Shown piece after piece: positions 42,606 through 51,698 of a stretch of DNA of 51,698 bases. The notes beneath the pieces are model-generated. The model had not been told where the DNA came from. It ran no database searches and saw only the letters and a program-made list of their open reading frames with translations. The position numbers and the translations under genes are program-made. The stretch spans positions 1-51,698 of the forward strand of contig JAEZZG010000067.1 in the NCBI GenBank assembly GCA_023442485.1, read 5' to 3'. Origin of the DNA: Actinomycetes bacterium (GTDB taxonomy: Bacteria > Actinomycetota > Actinomycetes > Propionibacteriales > Propionibacteriaceae). How positions within the stretch are numbered: position 1 is the first letter of the stretch; every line of letters begins with the position of its first letter.

Positions 42606-43292
42606 CTAGAAGTTGACCAGCAAGGCGGTGACTTGCAAGTAGGTGGAATCACAAATCGTCACCGTCAGTTGACGCTCCTGGGTGCGGAAATGAATCCATC
42701 CCTCGACGGTTTCGCCTTGACGGATCCGGCTTCTTCGCAGATCGTTGCTGCGCGAAGGAGCCTCTGGCAGATACACCTGGGCAGTGGATTGATTGTCGAT
42801 CGCTTTGAAGAGTATCGGCAAAGTTCCTTCGGTCGCGGTGATATTGACCAGCAGCGACGCCGTGTGTGATGCCGAATCATAGGAGGTTTTCTTCACCCGC
42901 ATGATCCCACTGGCTTGGTCATGTCTGTTTTCCACCACCGCGCACATGTCGTCATTGGCGCAGGGATCGTCGTAATACTGGGGCTGAGTCTGCGTCGGCG
43001 ACGACGTCGGAGTCGTCTCATCGTCAGACTTCATCACCCTCATCCCGATGATGACCGAGACAATCGCGACGAGGATGACCAAGATCGTCAGCACGATACC
43101 CCGTGATGAACGTGGTGGCCGGAAATCATCAATGCTGACCTGCTTGTCGTAGAGGTCATCTTGGCGCGGCTGGAAGTCCGACCCCATGGGTTGAGTCGGG
43201 TCGAAGGCGGGCTTAGAGCTGCGCGGGAATCCGTCCGGGGACTGGTAGTGCGGGCCCTGAGGCTGGGTGGGGTAGTGGTGCTGGCTATTCAC
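42606..43292 (-). CDS. Single-pass membrane protein with external domain, unknown function
   Basis: 228 residues: a Pro/Gln-rich cytoplasmic tail (1-62), one membrane helix at 66-84, a Thr/Pro linker, then an external domain of about 130 residues with likely disulfide partners in DPCANDDMCAVV and a C-terminal TICDS. The external part resembles DUF4352-type beta sandwiches only in general composition. It is divergent from the DUF4192 gene (84 bp between starts). The gene could be a wall- or stress-related accessory protein; nothing firmer can be said. Confidence 0.7.
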   Translation of the reverse strand: MNSQHHYPTQPQGPHYQSPDGFPRSSKPAFDPTQPMGSDFQPRQDDLYDKQVSIDDFRPPRSSRGIVLTILVILVAIVSVIIGMRVMKSDDETTPTSSPTQTQPQYYDDPCANDDMCAVVENRHDQASGIMRVKKTSYDSASHTASLLVNITATEGTLPILFKAIDNQSTAQVYLPEAPSRSNDLRRSRIRQGETVEGWIHFRTQERQLTVTICDSTYLQVTALLVNF

Positions 43293-43376
43293 GGTGCCAG
43301 GATACCCGCTCGCTTGGGATATCCCCAGGACAGAAGTGATCTGACAGGGCGGGTTAGCGACAGCGAAATCAAAGGT

Positions 43377-44642
43377 ATGAACGAATCACAATCACTATCA
43401 ACTCAATGCAGCACAGCTTCGGTTGCAGCCGGGCCACCATCTATGCCTGGTCACGAGGAGAGAGGTATTGCGCAAGAAATGGGAGGTGTATCAGGCCTGA
43501 ATGAGCCAGTCGGTGACGCTGAAGCGCACACCCCAGGTGGTGGTGCCAGCGGTGACCAAGTTGTGCCGGATATCGGCGATAACCGATTCGGCAACAAAGG
43601 GGTGTGCCAGCCGCACAAAGTCACTTTGAAGATTTCTAGCCACGCCGATCTGGTCGCAGTTGTGCCTTATCTTCTCGGCTTCGTCGTCGAAGAATCTGTG
43701 GTGGTCTGCCACGTGGTCGACAACGCACTCGACATGGTCGCTCGGCTCGACATCGCCGATCTTTCTCGCTGGCAAGAACACCGCAAGTTCTTTTCACGAA
43801 TCGGTTCCTCGACGAATGTCTCTGAAGTAGTTCTGATCGTCTACACCGCAGATTTCGATGCGATAGTCAATGATCTTCGAGCCGTAGTCGCAGACGTCAA
43901 CCCCGAGATGGGGGTATTTGTCTACGACGGCACTACCCTTAATCGGATCAGTCGTGATCTGTGGGGGAAGTTGGATCAAGACCTCAATAACTGCACCGGT
44001 GGTGGCGAAATTGGCGTCTTAGATCGCTATGCCACAGCCATTGAATGGGATGCCCAATCTAGTCTCGGGTCGGCTCAGGCGGTGTGGGCAGGACTGTATA
44101 AGAAACCGAGTCGAGACGATGTTGTGGCTGAGTTGAGTGGTGAACGTTGGGCAATGGATTCGGTTGCGATCGACCAGATCATCTTGGCCTCCGAAGCAGT
44201 TGACCACTTGACCACAGCCGAACTCGTCGACCTTGTCGATGAGCTCACCAGCCGAGAGTTAGCAAATCCAGGCACCTTGACCAGGGAGGAGATTTACCGT
44301 TTGGTGGTCGCCACTCACAACAGCGATGTGTTAGGTCATTGCTTGTGTCAGCTAGGCGTAGCGGAGTCGCTACACCGGGCCTGGATGTGGTCGCGAGCTT
44401 TGTCTTTGACCCCGCCAGACTGGTCCGAACCAGTCCTCGGTTTGGCGGGGCTGTCCTCGTGGATCGCCGGAACCGGGGCCACCTTCTCGATTTGTGCTTC
44501 GATTATGGCTGACAGATTCCCTCAGTCTTGGCTGACAGAGCTGGTGACAGCCATTCAAGCCCAGGCAACCCCGCCGAGCGCATGGTCAAGAATGAGAGCC
44601 GAGCACCTCAAAGAGAGCCTTGGGTTGTGGGATTCTGCTTAG
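43377..44642 (+). CDS. DUF4192 protein
   Basis: A soluble actinobacterial protein. The DUF4192 domain starts near residue 80 (HKVTLKISSHADLVAVVPYLLGF) and runs to the end. The preceding 80 residues are Gly/Ser-rich and disordered. Function is unknown in the family. The frame is open from 43161, overlapping the divergent neighbour, so the ATG at 43377 is the sensible start (421 residues); AAAGG is close upstream. Later ATGs such as 43444 are also possible. Confidence 0.8.
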   Translation: MNESQSLSTQCSTASVAAGPPSMPGHEERGIAQEMGGVSGLNEPVGDAEAHTPGGGASGDQVVPDIGDNRFGNKGVCQPHKVTLKISSHADLVAVVPYLLGFVVEESVVVCHVVDNALDMVARLDIADLSRWQEHRKFFSRIGSSTNVSEVVLIVYTADFDAIVNDLRAVVADVNPEMGVFVYDGTTLNRISRDLWGKLDQDLNNCTGGGEIGVLDRYATAIEWDAQSSLGSAQAVWAGLYKKPSRDDVVAELSGERWAMDSVAIDQIILASEAVDHLTTAELVDLVDELTSRELANPGTLTREEIYRLVVATHNSDVLGHCLCQLGVAESLHRAWMWSRALSLTPPDWSEPVLGLAGLSSWIAGTGATFSICASIMADRFPQSWLTELVTAIQAQATPPSAWSRMRAEHLKESLGLWDSA

Positions 44643-44663
44643 GTGCCCGACTGTGAGAAGGCT

Positions 44664-45464
44664 TTAAATCTGGAAGAGGGAGCCAATGCCGTAGGTGGCA
44701 ACCATGCCGATCACGCCGACGACGACGTTGCGGATCATGGGCTTCCACTTCGGGCCGCCGCCGAGGGTGGCCGACGCATAACCCGTCAATAGCAGCGCCA
44801 TGATGACGCCGATCATGGTGGCGATAACTCGTGCAGAGACAGAGACGATACCCAGATTCACGGTTATTGACGGGGTCAATACCATCAGCAGTAACGGAAT
44901 CACAGCACCGAGGGCAAAGGAGACGAATGACGAGAAAGCAGCGGCGGTGGCCGATGTGTATTCCTCCGAATCGATACCGAGACGCGTCTCGGCGTGGGCG
45001 CTCAAGGCGTTGTGTGCGGTGAGATCCTTGGCAACCTGGCGGGCGACCTCTTCTGAGATGCCGCGTTCTCGGTAGCATCTGGTGAGCGCGTCGAGTTGCC
45101 CGTCTGGGTCACTGTCGAGGAGGGCTTGCTGTTCGCGCAGAGCGGCGCGTTCGGTATCGCGCTGGGACGAGACGGAGACGTATTCGCCGCCCGCCATCGA
45201 TAACGCCCCCGACACGACACCGGCGAGGCCGGCAATCAAGAGGGCGCGTGAATTGACTTGAGCCCCGGCAACACCCATCACGAGTCCCGCGATCGAGATG
45301 ATGCCATCATTCGCGCCTAGGACAGCGGCACGAAGCCAGTTGAGCTTGGCGTTGAGTTTCTGTGGTTCGACCGCCGTCACTTCATCAGCATCAGCGGTAC
45401 GTTTCGGGTGCGGTAATGAGATCGTCATAGTCTCATCGTCGTAGGGATTAGAAGTGAATTCCAT
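44664..45464 (-). CDS. VIT1/CCC1 family iron or manganese transporter
   Basis: A membrane protein of the vacuolar iron transporter family, which moves Fe2+ or Mn2+ out of the cytosol. LNWLRAAVLGANDGIISIAG at residues 41-60 is the family signature, with an Asp in the first helix. Five membrane segments are expected: two before and three after a cytoplasmic Glu-rich metal-binding region (about 105-170). The length is 266 residues; Met13 is an alternative start. No metal-responsive operator was recognised upstream. Confidence 0.88.
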   Translation of the reverse strand: MEFTSNPYDDETMTISLPHPKRTADADEVTAVEPQKLNAKLNWLRAAVLGANDGIISIAGLVMGVAGAQVNSRALLIAGLAGVVSGALSMAGGEYVSVSSQRDTERAALREQQALLDSDPDGQLDALTRCYRERGISEEVARQVAKDLTAHNALSAHAETRLGIDSEEYTSATAAAFSSFVSFALGAVIPLLLMVLTPSITVNLGIVSVSARVIATMIGVIMALLLTGYASATLGGGPKWKPMIRNVVVGVIGMVATYGIGSLFQI

Positions 45465-45896
45465 CGAGGGAAGGCTGTCCTAAAAGATCAGTCGTGGTGT
45501 GCGGGGATCGCCGAGAGTGGCCGGGAGGGCCCGGTTAGGGCAGGAGGGACCTGAATTCGCGTGAAAATGGCCGGAGAGAGGCGAGAATCGGGCGGAAATA
45601 AGCGTGGCATCAAGGTGAGGCTGGCCTAGTTTGCGGGAAAGAGGATGGAAAAGAGGTGAGAAAAATGTCGATATTAAATTTTTCAATGGAACACCGCTGC
45701 GGTGCTGAGCACGACTTCGTGACGTCACTCAACGTTGTTAGGATTGTTCCTGGTTTACGGTCGATGAGTGTGGCGAGGCTTTGACGCCGCCAAGTAGCCA
45801 GTCTCATGGCCGTGATCTGGTGGCTTTTGCGATGATCCAGCCGAGCCGCGCATCGACCTTAGGCATCGATGCTGATGAGAAGTGAGAAGAAGGAAT
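45465..45896. other. Long gene-free region upstream of leuS
   Basis: About 430 bp between divergent genes. The first 200 bp are purine-rich on the plus strand, with repeated short words (GGCCGGAG, GGCGAGAATCGGG, GGCGGAAATAAG). On the minus strand it reads as an 82-codon open frame of Ser/Pro/Arg-rich composition without a ribosome site. A short AT-rich patch lies near 45660-45690. A perfect hairpin GCATCGA/TCGATGC (45850-45872) sits 25 bases before the leuS start. I see no T-box. Confidence 0.45.
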
Positions 45897-48383
45897 ATGG
45901 CGAGTCAACGTACTGAACAACGACGCTACGACCCAGTAGCCGCTCAAGAGAAATGGCAGCGTTTCTGGGAGCAGGACGATACCTACGGGACCTGCGATGA
46001 TGGAGCCAAGGAGCGCCGCTACGTCCTCGACATGTTCCCGTACCCCTCTGGTGACCTCCACATGGGTCATGCTGAGGCCTATGCGATTGGTGATGTTCCC
46101 GCTCGGATGTGGCGGATGCAAGGCTATGACGTGATGCACCCGATCGGCTGGGACGCGTTTGGTCTCCCCGCTGAGAACGCAGCCATTAAGAACAACCAAC
46201 ACCCGGCCACCTGGACATATAAGAATATCGAGACCCAGAAGAACTCCATGAAGCGCTATGGGTTGAGCTTCGACTGGTCCAGGGAACTACACACCTGCGA
46301 CGAAGATTACTACCGCTGGACCCAATGGCTTTTTATCCAGTTCTTCAAGCGCGGCCTGGCCTACCGCAAGAACTCTTATGTCAACTGGTGTCCTCAAGAC
46401 CAGACTGTCCTGGCTAATGAGCAGGTTGTCCAGGGCGAATGTGAGCGCTGCCACACCGCAGTGACGAAACGCAAACTCAACCAGTGGTACTTCAAGATCA
46501 CCGACTATTCCCAGCGTCTCCTCGACGATATGAACAAGATCGAATCCGGCTGGCCTGATCGAGTCTTGGCGATGCAACGAAACTGGATCGGACGATCTGA
46601 GGGGGCATACGTCGATTTCGCCATCGATGGTCGTGAGGAACCGGTCACCGTCTTCACCACGCGTCCAGACACCCTCTACGGAGCCACTTTCATGGTGGTT
46701 GCTCCCGACGCAGAGCTGGCTGACCAGATCTGTGCCGATGAATGCCGGGATGACTTCGAGGCATATCTCGAACAGGTCAAGAAGCACACCGAGATCGAGC
46801 GCCAATCCACCGAGCACGAAAAGACCGGCGTCTTCCTCGGTGTTTACGCCACCAACCCTCTCAATGGAGATCGAATCCCTGTCTGGGCAGCCGATTATGT
46901 GCTCTCCGACTACGGCACCGGCGCGATCATGGCCGTGCCCGCACACGATCAGCGCGATCTCGAGTTCGCCCTGAAATACCAGATCCCGGTTGTCACCGTC
47001 ATCGATACCGGAGAGCCGGACCCGGCTGAGAGCGGGATCGCCACCGTCGGAGATGGACGCTACCTCAACTCTGGCCCTCTTGACGGCCTAGACGGTAAGG
47101 CCGCCGGATTCGCGAAGGCCTGCGAGATTCTCCAAGAGCGCAACACCGGCAAACCCACGGTCACCTATCGTCTCCGTGACTGGCTGATCTCACGTCAGCG
47201 CTTCTGGGGTTGTCCGATCCCGATCATCCACTGCAGCGATTGCGGCCCCGTCCCCGTCCCAGACGATCAACTTCCGGTTGTCCTGCCTGATATGCGCGGT
47301 GAGGCCCTGGCGCCAAAGGGGGTGAGCCCACTCGCCTCAGATCAGGCAGCCGAGTGGCGCGCAGTAGATTGCCCGACCTGCGGCAAGCCCGCCCAGCGCG
47401 ACACCGACACGATGGATACCTTCGTCGATTCCTCCTGGTATTTCTACCGCTACTGCTCCCCGACTCAGGCTGACCGGATTTTCGATCCTGACGTGGTCTC
47501 CTCATGGATGCCAGTTGCCCAGTACGTCGGCGGGGTAGAACATGCAATTTTGCACCTGATGTATTCGCGCTTCTTCTGCAAGGTCCTCTTCGACATGGGA
47601 CTGATCAATTTTGAGGAGCCATTCCTACAACTACTCAACCAAGGGCAAGTACTCAACCAGGGCAAGGCCATGTCGAAGTCGCTGGGCAACGGTGTTGACC
47701 TCGGCAAGCAGATCGACGAGTTCGGTGTGGACGCAGTTCGGTTGACCCTTGTCTTCGCCGGCCCGCCAGAAGATGACATTGACTGGGACGACGTCTCTCC
47801 CGCCTCTGCGGTGAAGTTCTTGCAGCGGGCATACCGGGTAGCCTGCGACGTTCAAGCCCCACTTGACGCGGATCTGTCGAACGGTCACCTAGCCCTGCGT
47901 CGAGTCACCCACCGCACCATCGCCGACATCACTGAACTGGTGCGCACCGGCAGGTTCAATGTCGCTGTGGCGAGAGTGATGGAATTGGTCAACGCCACCC
48001 GCAAGACCATTGATCAGGACGCTGGCCCGGCAGACCCTGCCGTGAGGGAAGCTGCCGAGTTCATCGCCCAAGCCCTGAGCCTATTCGCCCCTTATGTGGC
48101 CGAGGAGATGTGGGAAATTCTCGGGCGCAAGGCTTCGGTGGCGAACTCCATTTGGCCGGATGCAGACCCTGAACTACTCGTGGCGGAAGAAGTCACCATG
48201 GTGGTTCAGGTTCAAGGCAAGGTTCGCGGCAAGATCCAGGTCCCGCCGTCTATCTCAGAAGAGGATGCGTTGGCTGCCGCCTTGGCGGACCAGAACGTCG
48301 TCAAGGCCCTCGCTGGGCGCGACATTATGAAGGTGATCTACCGTCTGCCAAAGATGGTGTCGATCGTCTACCAAAACAACTAG
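45897..48383 (+). CDS. leuS: Leucine--tRNA ligase
   Basis: A class I synthetase with post-transfer editing. HMGH in YPSGDLHMGHAEAY is the HIGH motif; the CP1 editing domain follows, and AMSKS in QGKAMSKSLGN replaces KMSKS, which is common in actinobacterial LeuRS. The C-terminal domain (VVQVQGKVRGKIQVP) contacts the tRNA elbow. The frame opens at 45882, but GAAGAAGGAAT precedes the ATG at 45897, giving 828 residues. A perfect hairpin lies in its leader. Confidence 0.97.
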   Translation: MASQRTEQRRYDPVAAQEKWQRFWEQDDTYGTCDDGAKERRYVLDMFPYPSGDLHMGHAEAYAIGDVPARMWRMQGYDVMHPIGWDAFGLPAENAAIKNNQHPATWTYKNIETQKNSMKRYGLSFDWSRELHTCDEDYYRWTQWLFIQFFKRGLAYRKNSYVNWCPQDQTVLANEQVVQGECERCHTAVTKRKLNQWYFKITDYSQRLLDDMNKIESGWPDRVLAMQRNWIGRSEGAYVDFAIDGREEPVTVFTTRPDTLYGATFMVVAPDAELADQICADECRDDFEAYLEQVKKHTEIERQSTEHEKTGVFLGVYATNPLNGDRIPVWAADYVLSDYGTGAIMAVPAHDQRDLEFALKYQIPVVTVIDTGEPDPAESGIATVGDGRYLNSGPLDGLDGKAAGFAKACEILQERNTGKPTVTYRLRDWLISRQRFWGCPIPIIHCSDCGPVPVPDDQLPVVLPDMRGEALAPKGVSPLASDQAAEWRAVDCPTCGKPAQRDTDTMDTFVDSSWYFYRYCSPTQADRIFDPDVVSSWMPVAQYVGGVEHAILHLMYSRFFCKVLFDMGLINFEEPFLQLLNQGQVLNQGKAMSKSLGNGVDLGKQIDEFGVDAVRLTLVFAGPPEDDIDWDDVSPASAVKFLQRAYRVACDVQAPLDADLSNGHLALRRVTHRTIADITELVRTGRFNVAVARVMELVNATRKTIDQDAGPADPAVREAAEFIAQALSLFAPYVAEEMWEILGRKASVANSIWPDADPELLVAEEVTMVVQVQGKVRGKIQVPPSISEEDALAAALADQNVVKALAGRDIMKVIYRLPKMVSIVYQNN

Positions 48384-48400
48384 GTTCTTTCCTGTCCGTC

Positions 48401-48442
48401 TCGGCTCATGGGCTCAGTTCAGCCGCTGAACCCATGAGCCGA
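48401..48442. terminator. Bidirectional terminator between leuS and the antiporter gene
   Basis: TCGGCTCATGGG pairs perfectly with CCCATGAGCCGA, with an inner hairpin TTCAG/CTGAA. The 12-bp stem separates two convergent genes; ATACATTT follows on the plus strand. Confidence 0.75.
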
Positions 48443-48449
48443 ATACATT

Positions 48450-49895
48450 TCAGTCTTCGTCGTCTGGCAGGCCAGCGGTGAGCTTCGCCGCAGTGCTGAG
48501 ATTCGCCCAGGCCTCCGCCAAGATAATCAGCACGATCCCCACCCCAATCAGTTGTGGAATCAGCGAATTCGTCAGGAATAGCAACGCCATCGCAACCAAC
48601 ACTGGCGCGAGGTAACGCAGGGTTTTGAGAATGTAGTGGCCAAAGGACGGCATCTTGACCCCGCGAGACTCTGCAACAGACTTCACCATGAAGTTCGGTC
48701 CATTGCCGATATAGGTCAATGCGCCACAGAACACCGCGCCCAGCGAGATCGCCTCCAACCACAGCAGCGGAATCGTGCGTCCGCTGCCTCCCAGACTCAA
48801 CACGTCAAGCCCGGTCGGGTGAGCTTGATTCGCAGCGATCCCCATCTCGAAGAAGGTTTTATAGGTCGGCGCATTATCCAAGAATCCCGATAGCAGCCCG
48901 GTGAAACCGAAGAACGAGAGCGTATTGAGCGGCAGCGATCCGGAAACCTCCTCGAGGAAGAGTAAGGCAGGGATCATCGTCGCGAAAATCCCGATGAATA
49001 AGAACGCCACCTCACCGATTGGTTCCCAAGAGAACTCATTGTCACGGAAGCGAATCTTCTTGTTCGTCGTGACATAGGACGCTACTGCAGCAGCGCACAG
49101 CACCAGCTCCCGCCACGGAATCCATGACACAGCAGTGGCGGTACCATGTTCGATAGCGTGGACGTCAATCGAGGGGATATTGAAAGCTACAGACCCGACG
49201 ATGATGGCAAACCAAACGAAGTTCAAGCCGCCACGAATCCGGATTGGGCGCTGAGCATTTTTGTCCCAGCGGATGTCCTCAGGTCGTTCTTTGGCGTACA
49301 TCTTCGAGTCCAAGCCGAAATAGGTGACCAGAAGCAAGGCGTTGACGAAGAGCCACTCCGGAAACAGACTGAACGTCCAAGTGAAAGGCACACCGGCGAG
49401 GTATCCGAGGAAGAGCGGCGGGTCGCCGAGCGGAGTCAATAGCCCGCCACAGTTTGCGACCACCATGATGACGAAGAGCACGGTGTGAGTCTTGTGGGCA
49501 CGTTCACGGTTGGTGTTGAGGATGGGGCGAATCAGTAGCATTGCCGCACCTGTCGTCCCGATAAAAGACGCCAAAATTGCGCCCAGAGCCAAGAAGATGG
49601 TGTTGTTGCGAGGTGTGGCTTCGATGTCCCCGTCGACGAAGATTCCCCCGGAGACGACGAAAAGGCTAGCCAGGAGGGCGATGAAGCTCAGATATTCGAC
49701 TGAGGAATGTAACACGGGGGCCGCTCCGAAGCTGATCGCCATCCAAGCGATGACCGGGATACCCAAGACCAGAGAGAGGGCCAACTTGGTGGAGTTCTTT
49801 TCCCAGTGATGCGCAGTTGCTGGAATCAATGGCAGTACGGCGATACTCAACAGCATCACAATGAATGGGATTAGTCCCCACCAGGGAATAGTCAT
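48450..49895 (-). CDS. NhaD-type sodium/proton antiporter, ArsB/NhaD superfamily
   Basis: An ion-coupled membrane carrier of 481 residues with about 11-13 hydrophobic segments. TTGAAMLLIRP, ANCGGLLTPLGDPPLFLG and LSGFLDNAPTYKTFFEM are the paired re-entrant motifs of the superfamily; the Asp/Pro in GDPP and the Asn in DNAP line the ion site. NhaD proteins exchange Na+ or Li+ for H+; arsenite or dicarboxylate transport is possible for distant relatives. GAGGAAGGA precedes the ATG at 49895. It is convergent with leuS. Confidence 0.85.
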   Translation of the reverse strand: MTIPWWGLIPFIVMLLSIAVLPLIPATAHHWEKNSTKLALSLVLGIPVIAWMAISFGAAPVLHSSVEYLSFIALLASLFVVSGGIFVDGDIEATPRNNTIFLALGAILASFIGTTGAAMLLIRPILNTNRERAHKTHTVLFVIMVVANCGGLLTPLGDPPLFLGYLAGVPFTWTFSLFPEWLFVNALLLVTYFGLDSKMYAKERPEDIRWDKNAQRPIRIRGGLNFVWFAIIVGSVAFNIPSIDVHAIEHGTATAVSWIPWRELVLCAAAVASYVTTNKKIRFRDNEFSWEPIGEVAFLFIGIFATMIPALLFLEEVSGSLPLNTLSFFGFTGLLSGFLDNAPTYKTFFEMGIAANQAHPTGLDVLSLGGSGRTIPLLWLEAISLGAVFCGALTYIGNGPNFMVKSVAESRGVKMPSFGHYILKTLRYLAPVLVAMALLFLTNSLIPQLIGVGIVLIILAEAWANLSTAAKLTAGLPDDED

Positions 49896-50005
49896 CGGGT
49901 TCCTTCCTCGGTTACTTCTTCAAGATCTGACATCGCAGATCATCATTTATCCACTGATCGCAGATGCCGTGGCACATGACCTAGGCAACTGCGACAGATA
50001 CAGAT

Positions 50006-51307
50006 ATGGCCAGTAAGACATCTTATCGAGACCACTGGGAGTCACGGGAATTTCCCACTGTGGAAGACGCCAACGCTGACACTTCGGCCCGTCAAACATC
50101 GATGAGACCATCCCCGTGGGGTCCACGCGCGCTAGTTACTGATGACATTTGGGCAGGTCTAGAAGCCGACGACGATGAGCTCGCTCAACACTGGTCGCAC
50201 TGGGATAGGGACGAGGACGGGGAGGAGGTGTGGGTTGTCAATCACCAACGCCACCAGGCAACGGTTGAGCCTGTCCTGAGCGGCGACCATTCACAAGCAG
50301 GTGCACCGATGACAACAGATTCACCGGTGCAGCCACGCAGAGCAGCGTTAGAGATGGCCGAGGCCAGCGATATCGGCCTTCCCCAGACCGCCTGGCCCGA
50401 TCTGGCCACCCCGTCGACTAGTGGCTTTGACTATCTCCAAGAAAACACGGCAGATCAGATAGCTCACCACGACGGTGACGTTCATCTCGAACGGCTCACG
50501 ATAGCCCCGGCTGAGCGGGTTAGCCCTGAATCCGTCGAGCGGGTGCTCGAAAGTTTGAGTCGCAGCAGTGCGGTAACTAGCTTGCGGGAATCGCTCCCGC
50601 AGGATTCCCGGGTGGCCCAAGTCAGGCAGTGGACCAGCAATCATTTGCGCTTGATCCTTTCCGTGTTGGCGATCGGCGTGGTGGTTTCGGTGTGGACCTT
50701 CATCAGTAGTCGGCCACAAACACACACCGTCATCAACGAATCCAGCTCCGCCTCGCCGTTCCAAGCTGGTGGGGAGAATCCAGAATCAAACCAAGGAAGA
50801 ACTGGTACTACACCGGCAGGGGTGTCGACGGCGCCTAACCCATCTTCTCCGCCACCTCCGGTCCAGGTGAGGGTTCATGTCTTGGGGGCCGTGGCCAATC
50901 CAGGGGTCGTCACCTTGCCTCAGGGGAGCAGGGTTGATGACGCTATCGTCGCGGCAGGAGGATTGACCGCCAGCGCCGATCCGAAGGATCTCAACCTGGC
51001 CGCGATCGTCGAGGACGGCAATCAAGTCATCATCGGGACCACAGCCAATCCCAGAGGCGAATTAGTGCGCGCTGGCCAGGCTCCGGCATCTGGTGGAGAC
51101 GCCCCGCTTCCCTCGGTCATTCAGATCAATCTCAACACCGCATCCCAGGCCCAACTGGAGACCCTTCCTGGAGTTGGCCCGGTGCTTGCGGCGGAGATCA
51201 TCACCTATCGGTCCGGGACACCGTTTTCGGCGGTCAGCGAGCTCCGCAACGTCAAGGGGATCGGCAACAAACTCTATGAGCGGCTCGCGCCTCTGGTCAC
51301 AGTCTGA
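50006..51307 (+). CDS. comEA: ComEA family competence DNA-binding protein with long N-terminal extension
   Basis: A membrane-anchored receptor for double-stranded DNA in uptake. A membrane helix lies at about 214-234, an SLBB domain at 286-346 (VRVHVLGAVANPGVVTLP), and tandem helix-hairpin-helix motifs at 373-433 (NLNTASQAQLETLPGVGPV; NVKGIGNKLYERL). The first 210 residues, polar and acidic, would be cytoplasmic and are much longer than in B. subtilis ComEA; actinobacterial forms often have such an extension. The comEC gene begins eight bases after its stop. Confidence 0.92.
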   Translation: MASKTSYRDHWESREFPTVEDANADTSARQTSMRPSPWGPRALVTDDIWAGLEADDDELAQHWSHWDRDEDGEEVWVVNHQRHQATVEPVLSGDHSQAGAPMTTDSPVQPRRAALEMAEASDIGLPQTAWPDLATPSTSGFDYLQENTADQIAHHDGDVHLERLTIAPAERVSPESVERVLESLSRSSAVTSLRESLPQDSRVAQVRQWTSNHLRLILSVLAIGVVVSVWTFISSRPQTHTVINESSSASPFQAGGENPESNQGRTGTTPAGVSTAPNPSSPPPPVQVRVHVLGAVANPGVVTLPQGSRVDDAIVAAGGLTASADPKDLNLAAIVEDGNQVIIGTTANPRGELVRAGQAPASGGDAPLPSVIQINLNTASQAQLETLPGVGPVLAAEIITYRSGTPFSAVSELRNVKGIGNKLYERLAPLVTV

Positions 51308-51314
51308 CAGCGCC

Positions 51315-51698
51315 ATGTTCAGGCAAACCCAGGTAGTCAGTGAGCACCGATCCAGAACGTGGGTCGATCTGCGCATGGTGCCAGTGGCTGTGGCGGCATG
51401 GATCGGGACAAGTACCGGGCTTTCTCTAGGTTCTTTGCCTCCTGTTGTCCTGCTCTTGGCCGAATCGGTGATCTTTACGGCGGAGATCATCATCGTCGTG
51501 GTTGCGAAAAGGTTGCATCCTTCCTGCAGGGCTGCGGGCGGGGAAGGGCGAGTCGCCAACCCGGGCCGGTCAGATGACCAGGGTGGGTCAGACTATAGGG
51601 GCGGATTAGATCAGGGCTGGGCAGACGATTTGGGCCAAAGTGGGACAGCAAAGCCTTCGAGATTCCATCGAGATATCAAGCTCCGATCTGCTATCTGG
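51315..51698 (+). CDS. comEC: ComEC/Rec2 family competence protein, 5' fragment
   Basis: An open frame from ATG 51315 to the window edge (128 codons without a stop). The start region reads WVDLRMVPVAVAAWIGTSTG followed by a second hydrophobic stretch (LPPVVLLLAESVIFTAEIII), matching the first two membrane segments of actinobacterial ComEC, the channel that passes single-stranded DNA. After residue 65 a polar Gly/Asp-rich loop runs to the edge. The start has no clear ribosome site; translational coupling to comEA (seven-base gap) is likely. The hydrolase and competence domains lie outside the window. Confidence 0.8.
   Translation, partial: MFRQTQVVSEHRSRTWVDLRMVPVAVAAWIGTSTGLSLGSLPPVVLLLAESVIFTAEIIIVVVAKRLHPSCRAAGGEGRVANPGRSDDQGGSDYRGGLDQGWADDLGQSGTAKPSRFHRDIKLRSAIW

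Noticed and set aside
45480..45728. An 82-codon minus-strand frame in the leuS upstream region
   Set aside because: Ser/Pro/Arg-rich composition from a purine-rich strand, no ribosome site and no domain; described only as part of the spacer.
49932..49965. A repeated ATCGCAGAT (25 bp apart) between the antiporter gene and comEA
   Set aside because: A nine-base direct repeat pair is possible by chance and shows no symmetry; too weak to call an operator.

Overview
The window looks like chromosomal DNA of a moderately GC-rich actinomycete, most likely a member of the Propionibacteriaceae; the family assignment is inference. The backbone is the conserved actinobacterial block tig - clpP1 - clpP2 - clpX - valS/folC - ndk - rne - rplU - rpmA - obg - proB - proA - nadD - rsfS - histidine phosphatase - leuS - comEA - comEC. 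As I recall it, this order matches the tig-to-comEA region of Mycobacterium. There is no phage or insertion sequence, one tRNA (Ala-GGC), and no CRISPR array.

1-8300: the end of a PEP-hydrolase-family TIM-barrel protein, a run of degenerate 25-bp repeats, trigger factor, an AI-2E-type membrane protein, the ClpP1P2/ClpX protease, and a phosphofructokinase whose donor-site residues (Gly114, Lys134) leave the phosphoryl donor open.

8300-12360: the most accessory-looking part, visibly more AT-rich. On the minus strand lie a 53-codon secreted cysteine-containing peptide gene that gene finders would miss, an ABC ATPase and an 844-residue FtsX/MacB-type permease, packed as an operon. A palindrome sits in the putative promoter and the Shine-Dalgarno sequence lies in a hairpin loop. 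About 600 bp of apparently decayed sequence lies upstream. This is my best candidate for an undescribed system (peptide export, signalling or self-protection).

12360-18000: minus-strand amidase and valS, then a DsbA-like membrane-anchored thiol oxidoreductase and a MauE/DoxX redox membrane protein. This block runs opposite to its neighbours.

18000-34700: plus-strand housekeeping genes: folC, ndk, an uncharacterised radical SAM protein with its DUF2344 partner, RNase E/G, rplU-rpmA behind a strong promoter and a highly structured 170-nt leader, obg, proB, a SWEET-like PQ-loop transporter, proA, nadD, rsfS and a phosphoglycerate-mutase-like phosphatase.

34700-51698: a lipoprotein, tRNA-Ala, a 56-residue membrane protein, L-lactate dehydrogenase, malic enzyme, several actinobacterial conserved unknowns (DUF1707, DUF4192), an L,D-transpeptidase lipoprotein, a VIT1/CCC1 transporter, leuS, a NhaD-type antiporter, comEA and the start of comEC. 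Lactate dehydrogenase, malic enzyme and phosphofructokinase suggest a fermentative or facultative life style. ComEA/ComEC suggest DNA uptake capacity.
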